A DNA stretch of 16,499 bases from positions 1-16,499 of the forward strand of contig DDWT01000015.1 of NCBI GenBank assembly GCA_002347365.1. The letters are read 5' to 3'. This stretch comes from Actinobacteria bacterium UBA2279. Lineage in GTDB: Bacteria > Actinomycetota > Coriobacteriia > Anaerosomatales > Anaerosomataceae. Each line of letters begins with the position of its first letter. Positions within the stretch are counted from its first letter, which is position 1. A program made the position numbers and the translations under genes. Below the pieces are notes generated by a model that saw only the letters and a list, made by a program, of their open reading frames with translations, ran no database searches and was not told the DNA's origin. Of this stretch, positions 14,211 through 16,499 are shown piece by piece.

Positions 14211-15068
14211 GTGAGTACCGCGTACCTGATCGCTGGCTCGGGCGGGATGCTCGGCACAGCACTGCAAACGGTGCTCTCGGCGCGAGGTGCGCGCTTTGAT
14301 GCGCCAGCTGAGGGCGGGTTCGACATCACCGATGCCGCGCAGGTCGCGGTTCGCGTGAGGGACTTCGCACACTTGCTGGAGACCGACGAACGCGGCGTAC
14401 TCATCAACGCCGCGGCGTACACCAACGTGGAACGCGCAGAAGACGATGAGACCACCGCGTACGCGGTCAACGACACCGGTGCAGCCAACCTAGCACGCGC
14501 CGCGCGCGACGCGGGGATTGGTCTCGTGCACGTATCGACTGACTTCATCTTCGATGGCGCCAAGACCGGTGCCTACAACGAGCAGGACGAGCCCAACCCG
14601 CTGTCCGTCTACGGCGCCTCGAAGCTGGCAGGGGAGCGATCGGTGCTTGAAGCGGATCCTTCGGCTCTGATCGTCCGCACTGCGTGGGTGTACGGTCCGG
14701 CGGGTGTCAACTTCCCGGTGAAGATTCTGACGGCTGCCCGTGAGGGCCGTGCGCTGAAGGGGGTCACGGACGAAGTGGGCTCGCCAACCTACACCCTGGA
14801 CCTCGCGGCGGGGCTGCTCGACCTTGAGGACGCCGGTGCCACCGGACTCTTCCACCTGGCGGGTGCGGGCTCGTGCTCGCGCTACGAACTTGCGTGTGAG
14901 GTACTGAAGCTAGCGAGACTGGATGTCGCAGTGGAGCCGGTTCTCTCGGGCAGCTTCACGGTCCGGGCGGCGCGTCCGGCGAACTCGGTGCTGGACTGCA
15001 CGAAGGCGTCAGTGCTGGGCGTTATGATGCCTACATGGGAAGACGGACTGCGTCGTTTCCTGAAGTAG
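14211..15068 (+). CDS. rmlD: dTDP-4-dehydrorhamnose reductase
   Basis: Last step of dTDP-L-rhamnose synthesis: NAD(P)H-dependent reduction of the 4-keto group, cytoplasmic. Length 285 aa. Seen: GSGGMLG at 9-15 (dinucleotide binding), NAAAYTNVERAE at 66-77, STDFIFDG at 109-116, YGASK at 134-138 (Tyr134, Lys138), RTAWVYG at 156-162, DEVGSPTYT at 187-195 and RPANSVLD at 255-262, the full RmlD signature set. The GTG start is two bases after the rmlB stop, with GAGGAG eleven bases upstream inside rmlB. The stop codon TAG lies at the foot of the hairpin at 15067-15096. Confidence 0.96.
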   Translation: MSTAYLIAGSGGMLGTALQTVLSARGARFDAPAEGGFDITDAAQVAVRVRDFAHLLETDERGVLINAAAYTNVERAEDDETTAYAVNDTGAANLARAARDAGIGLVHVSTDFIFDGAKTGAYNEQDEPNPLSVYGASKLAGERSVLEADPSALIVRTAWVYGPAGVNFPVKILTAAREGRALKGVTDEVGSPTYTLDLAAGLLDLEDAGATGLFHLAGAGSCSRYELACEVLKLARLDVAVEPVLSGSFTVRAARPANSVLDCTKASVLGVMMPTWEDGLRRFLK

Positions 15069-15096
15069 CGGCATATAGGCGTACCTGCTTGCCGCT
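15067..15096 (+). terminator. Hairpin overlapping the rmlD stop; possible terminator or attenuator
   Basis: AGCGGCA (15067-15073) pairs perfectly with TGCCGCT (15090-15096). Inside, AGG (15077-15079) pairs with CCT (15084-15086) around a CGTA loop, with a symmetric 3x3 internal loop between the two stems. There is no proper T-run: the next pyrimidine stretch is TTTCCCT, ten bases on. It could therefore be a weak terminator, or a structure that works with Rho or protects the mRNA 3' end. Its right arm overlaps the -35 of the promoter called next. Confidence 0.4.
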
Positions 15097-15117
15097 GACG
15101 GACCGTTTCCCTACGAT
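15089..15117 (+). promoter_or_regulatory. Candidate promoter for the glycosylphosphotransferase gene
   Basis: TTGCCG (15089-15094) and TACGAT (15112-15117) are separated by exactly 17 bases; each matches four of six consensus positions of a housekeeping sigma factor, including the first T and A and the last T of the -10. A start near 15124 would leave a leader of about 48 bases holding GAGGGGGA. It would let the initiating enzyme be expressed apart from the rml operon. Confidence 0.42.
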
Positions 15118-15152
15118 GAGCAGGGGATCCAGCAAAGCGCCGACTTACGAAC

Positions 15153-15160
15153 GAGGGGGA
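15153..15160 (+). promoter_or_regulatory. Ribosome binding site of the glycosylphosphotransferase gene
   Basis: GAGGGGGA lies eleven bases before the GTG at 15172, a long but usable spacing. No ATG or GTG occurs in this frame between the upstream in-frame stop at 15076 and 15172, so the GTG is the best start. Confidence 0.5.
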
Positions 15161-15171
15161 GTCTCGCGAAG

Positions 15172-16499
15172 GTGATTGCGGCTGCGCCTGATACCGGATA
15201 CGTCGAGCGCCATCGGCGTCGCCGCGTAGTTGTCTCGATACTTCTGTTCACTGACACGCTTGCGCTGCTCTCGGCAACGCTGCTTGCTGAGTTCATCCGC
15301 TTCGGCATGCTCACCGCCGAGGTAGGGATCGACCAGATCTCCGGAGTTCTGTCGTACTTCCAGGTGTCGTTCCTGGTGACCGGGCTCTGGCTTGTCGCAC
15401 TGTGGCTCGGGCGGCTCTACGATCTTGAGCGCCTCACATGGGGTTCCGGCGAGTTTGCCAGCGTCATTCGATCGCTGGCCATCGGCGTGATCGCCTTCAT
15501 CGTCTTCACCTATGTCATCAAGACCCCGGGGCTCTCGCGCGCATGGACGCTGCTAGCGTTTTCGTTAGCGGTCGTCTTCGTGAGCTTGGGACGTCTTGTG
15601 GTGCGTATCGGGCTGCAGGCGGCGCGGAAGAGGGGCACGTTTCTGCGCCGGACCCTGCTGGTGGGCTGCAACGCTGAGGGCTGCGACATACTGCGCCTGC
15701 TCACCCGGCATCAGGAGAGTGGACTTGCGGTCTGCGGCCTGTTGGTCTCCACCGGTGACGACGCCACCGACCTGCTAGTCGTGAACGGTCCCATCCCGGT
15801 ATGGGGCACCGCTCGCGATGTCCGGACGGTCGCTTGCGAGCACCAGATCGACACGGTGATCATCGCCTCCACCGCGTTCAGCCACGAGGTCGTGTCTAAG
15901 ATCGTGAACGACCTGCGCGGTATGGACGTGTCCATCCAGATATCGTCGGGACTGTTCGAGATACTGACCTCCCGGATCATGGTCCGCGAGGTTGCCGGCA
16001 TTCCGCTGATCACGGTGCGCAGCGTCTCGTTCTCACCGTCTCAGCATCTGACCAAACGCATCTTCGATATCGTGGTCGCCTCGGCCATCCTCCTGGTGGG
16101 ATTGCCGCTATGGGTGGTGCTTGTCCTCGCTATCAAGCTCGATAGTCGCGGTCCCGTGCTGTATCGGCAGACGCGCATCGGGCAGGACGGGTTTCCCTTC
16201 GGCATGTACAAGTTCCGGTCCATGTGTGTGGATGCAGATGCGCGGCTGGAGGCGCTGAAGGCGTCGAATGAGGCTACCGGGCCGCTTTTCAAGATGAAGA
16301 ACGATCCGCGCGTGACACGGGTGGGCAAGTGGATGCGCAAGTTCTCGATAGACGAGTTCCCGCAGTTGCTCAACGTGATGGCGGGGAAGATGTCGCTTGT
16401 GGGGCCTCGGCCACCGCTGCCCGCTGAGACCGAAGCGTATACGGATCACAGCTGGCGCCGCATGGAAGTGCCGCCGGGCATGACGGGCCTGTGGCAGGT
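15172..16499 (+). CDS. Polyprenyl glycosylphosphotransferase, initiating enzyme (3' partial)
   Basis: WbaP/WcaJ/CpsE-type enzyme that transfers a sugar-1-phosphate from a UDP-sugar to undecaprenyl phosphate, the first committed step of repeat-unit synthesis, at the cytoplasmic membrane. 442 codons are visible; the window ends at MTGLWQ, shortly before the normal C-terminus. Seen: four N-terminal membrane segments (about 19-44, 60-83, 100-117, 124-141), a Rossmann-like middle domain from RTLLVGCNAEG (160-170) to about 275, a membrane entry at KRIFDIVVAS (295-304), then RQTRIGQDGFPF (about 332-343), YKFRSM (about 346-351), and FSIDEFPQLLNV (391-402) with the catalytic Asp394-Glu395 pair known from PglC, followed by SLVGPRPPLPAE. 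All catalytic motifs visible are intact. Which sugar it loads (often glucose or galactose phosphate) cannot be told. Confidence 0.94.
   Translation, partial: MIAAAPDTGYVERHRRRRVVVSILLFTDTLALLSATLLAEFIRFGMLTAEVGIDQISGVLSYFQVSFLVTGLWLVALWLGRLYDLERLTWGSGEFASVIRSLAIGVIAFIVFTYVIKTPGLSRAWTLLAFSLAVVFVSLGRLVVRIGLQAARKRGTFLRRTLLVGCNAEGCDILRLLTRHQESGLAVCGLLVSTGDDATDLLVVNGPIPVWGTARDVRTVACEHQIDTVIIASTAFSHEVVSKIVNDLRGMDVSIQISSGLFEILTSRIMVREVAGIPLITVRSVSFSPSQHLTKRIFDIVVASAILLVGLPLWVVLVLAIKLDSRGPVLYRQTRIGQDGFPFGMYKFRSMCVDADARLEALKASNEATGPLFKMKNDPRVTRVGKWMRKFSIDEFPQLLNVMAGKMSLVGPRPPLPAETEAYTDHSWRRMEVPPGMTGLWQ

Noticed and set aside
13642..14262. 206-codon open frame on the minus strand
   Set aside because: It is a shadow of rmlB; long antisense frames are common in DNA with this GC3 bias.
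1..16499. Mobile elements, CRISPR arrays, tRNA or rRNA genes
   Set aside because: I found no transposase or integrase motif, no regularly spaced repeats beyond the single two-copy repeat, and no tRNA- or rRNA-like sequence.

Overview
This is a GC-rich, gene-dense stretch with every gene on the + strand. Starts are GTG, ATG or TTG, and most neighbouring genes overlap by ATGA or GTGA. It is a nearly complete Wzx/Wzy-type extracellular or capsular polysaccharide locus. High GC, frequent GTG starts and the lack of any outer-membrane export (Wza-like) gene fit a high-GC Gram-positive such as an actinobacterium (perhaps Coriobacteriia-like). That taxonomic call is inference from style only.

Layout. 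(1) 1-693: the 3' part of an exported-looking protein with a Pro/Glu/Ser/Thr linker and two copies of a duplicated domain. (2) 710-2554: a Wzc-like fused chain-length regulator and BY-tyrosine kinase with two oddities, an Asn in place of the first Walker A' Asp and a membrane segment after the tyrosine tail. (3) 2565-10986: a tightly coupled assembly block of O-antigen ligase/polymerase (Wzy-like), flippase (Wzx-like), one GT2 and four GT4 glycosyltransferases. Codon use here looks less GC3-biased than in the flanks. (4) 10987-11356: the only long non-coding gap, holding a 13-bp direct repeat, a 16-codon mini-ORF ending in an inverted repeat, and a promoter-like site. (5) 11357-15068: a dTDP-rhamnose set, rmlA - rmlC-like - hexapeptide acyltransferase - rmlB - rmlD. 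(6) 15069-15171: a hairpin followed by a promoter-like site. (7) 15172 to the end: a polyprenyl glycosylphosphotransferase, cut off by the window just after its catalytic domain motifs.

How it works together (established roles of the families, applied here by inference). The phosphoglycosyltransferase loads the first sugar phosphate on undecaprenyl phosphate. The GT2 and GT4 enzymes add further sugars, including rhamnose from RmlABCD, and the acyltransferase may decorate the unit. The flippase turns the lipid-linked unit to the outside, the Wzy-like protein polymerises or ligates it, and the Wzc-like protein controls chain length and export. With one initiating enzyme and five glycosyltransferases, a repeat unit of up to about six sugars is plausible.

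I saw no tRNA, rRNA, CRISPR array, transposase or integrase. No previously undescribed system is certain. The most novel-looking parts are the atypical kinase with its duplicated-domain neighbour, and the structured gap before rmlA.
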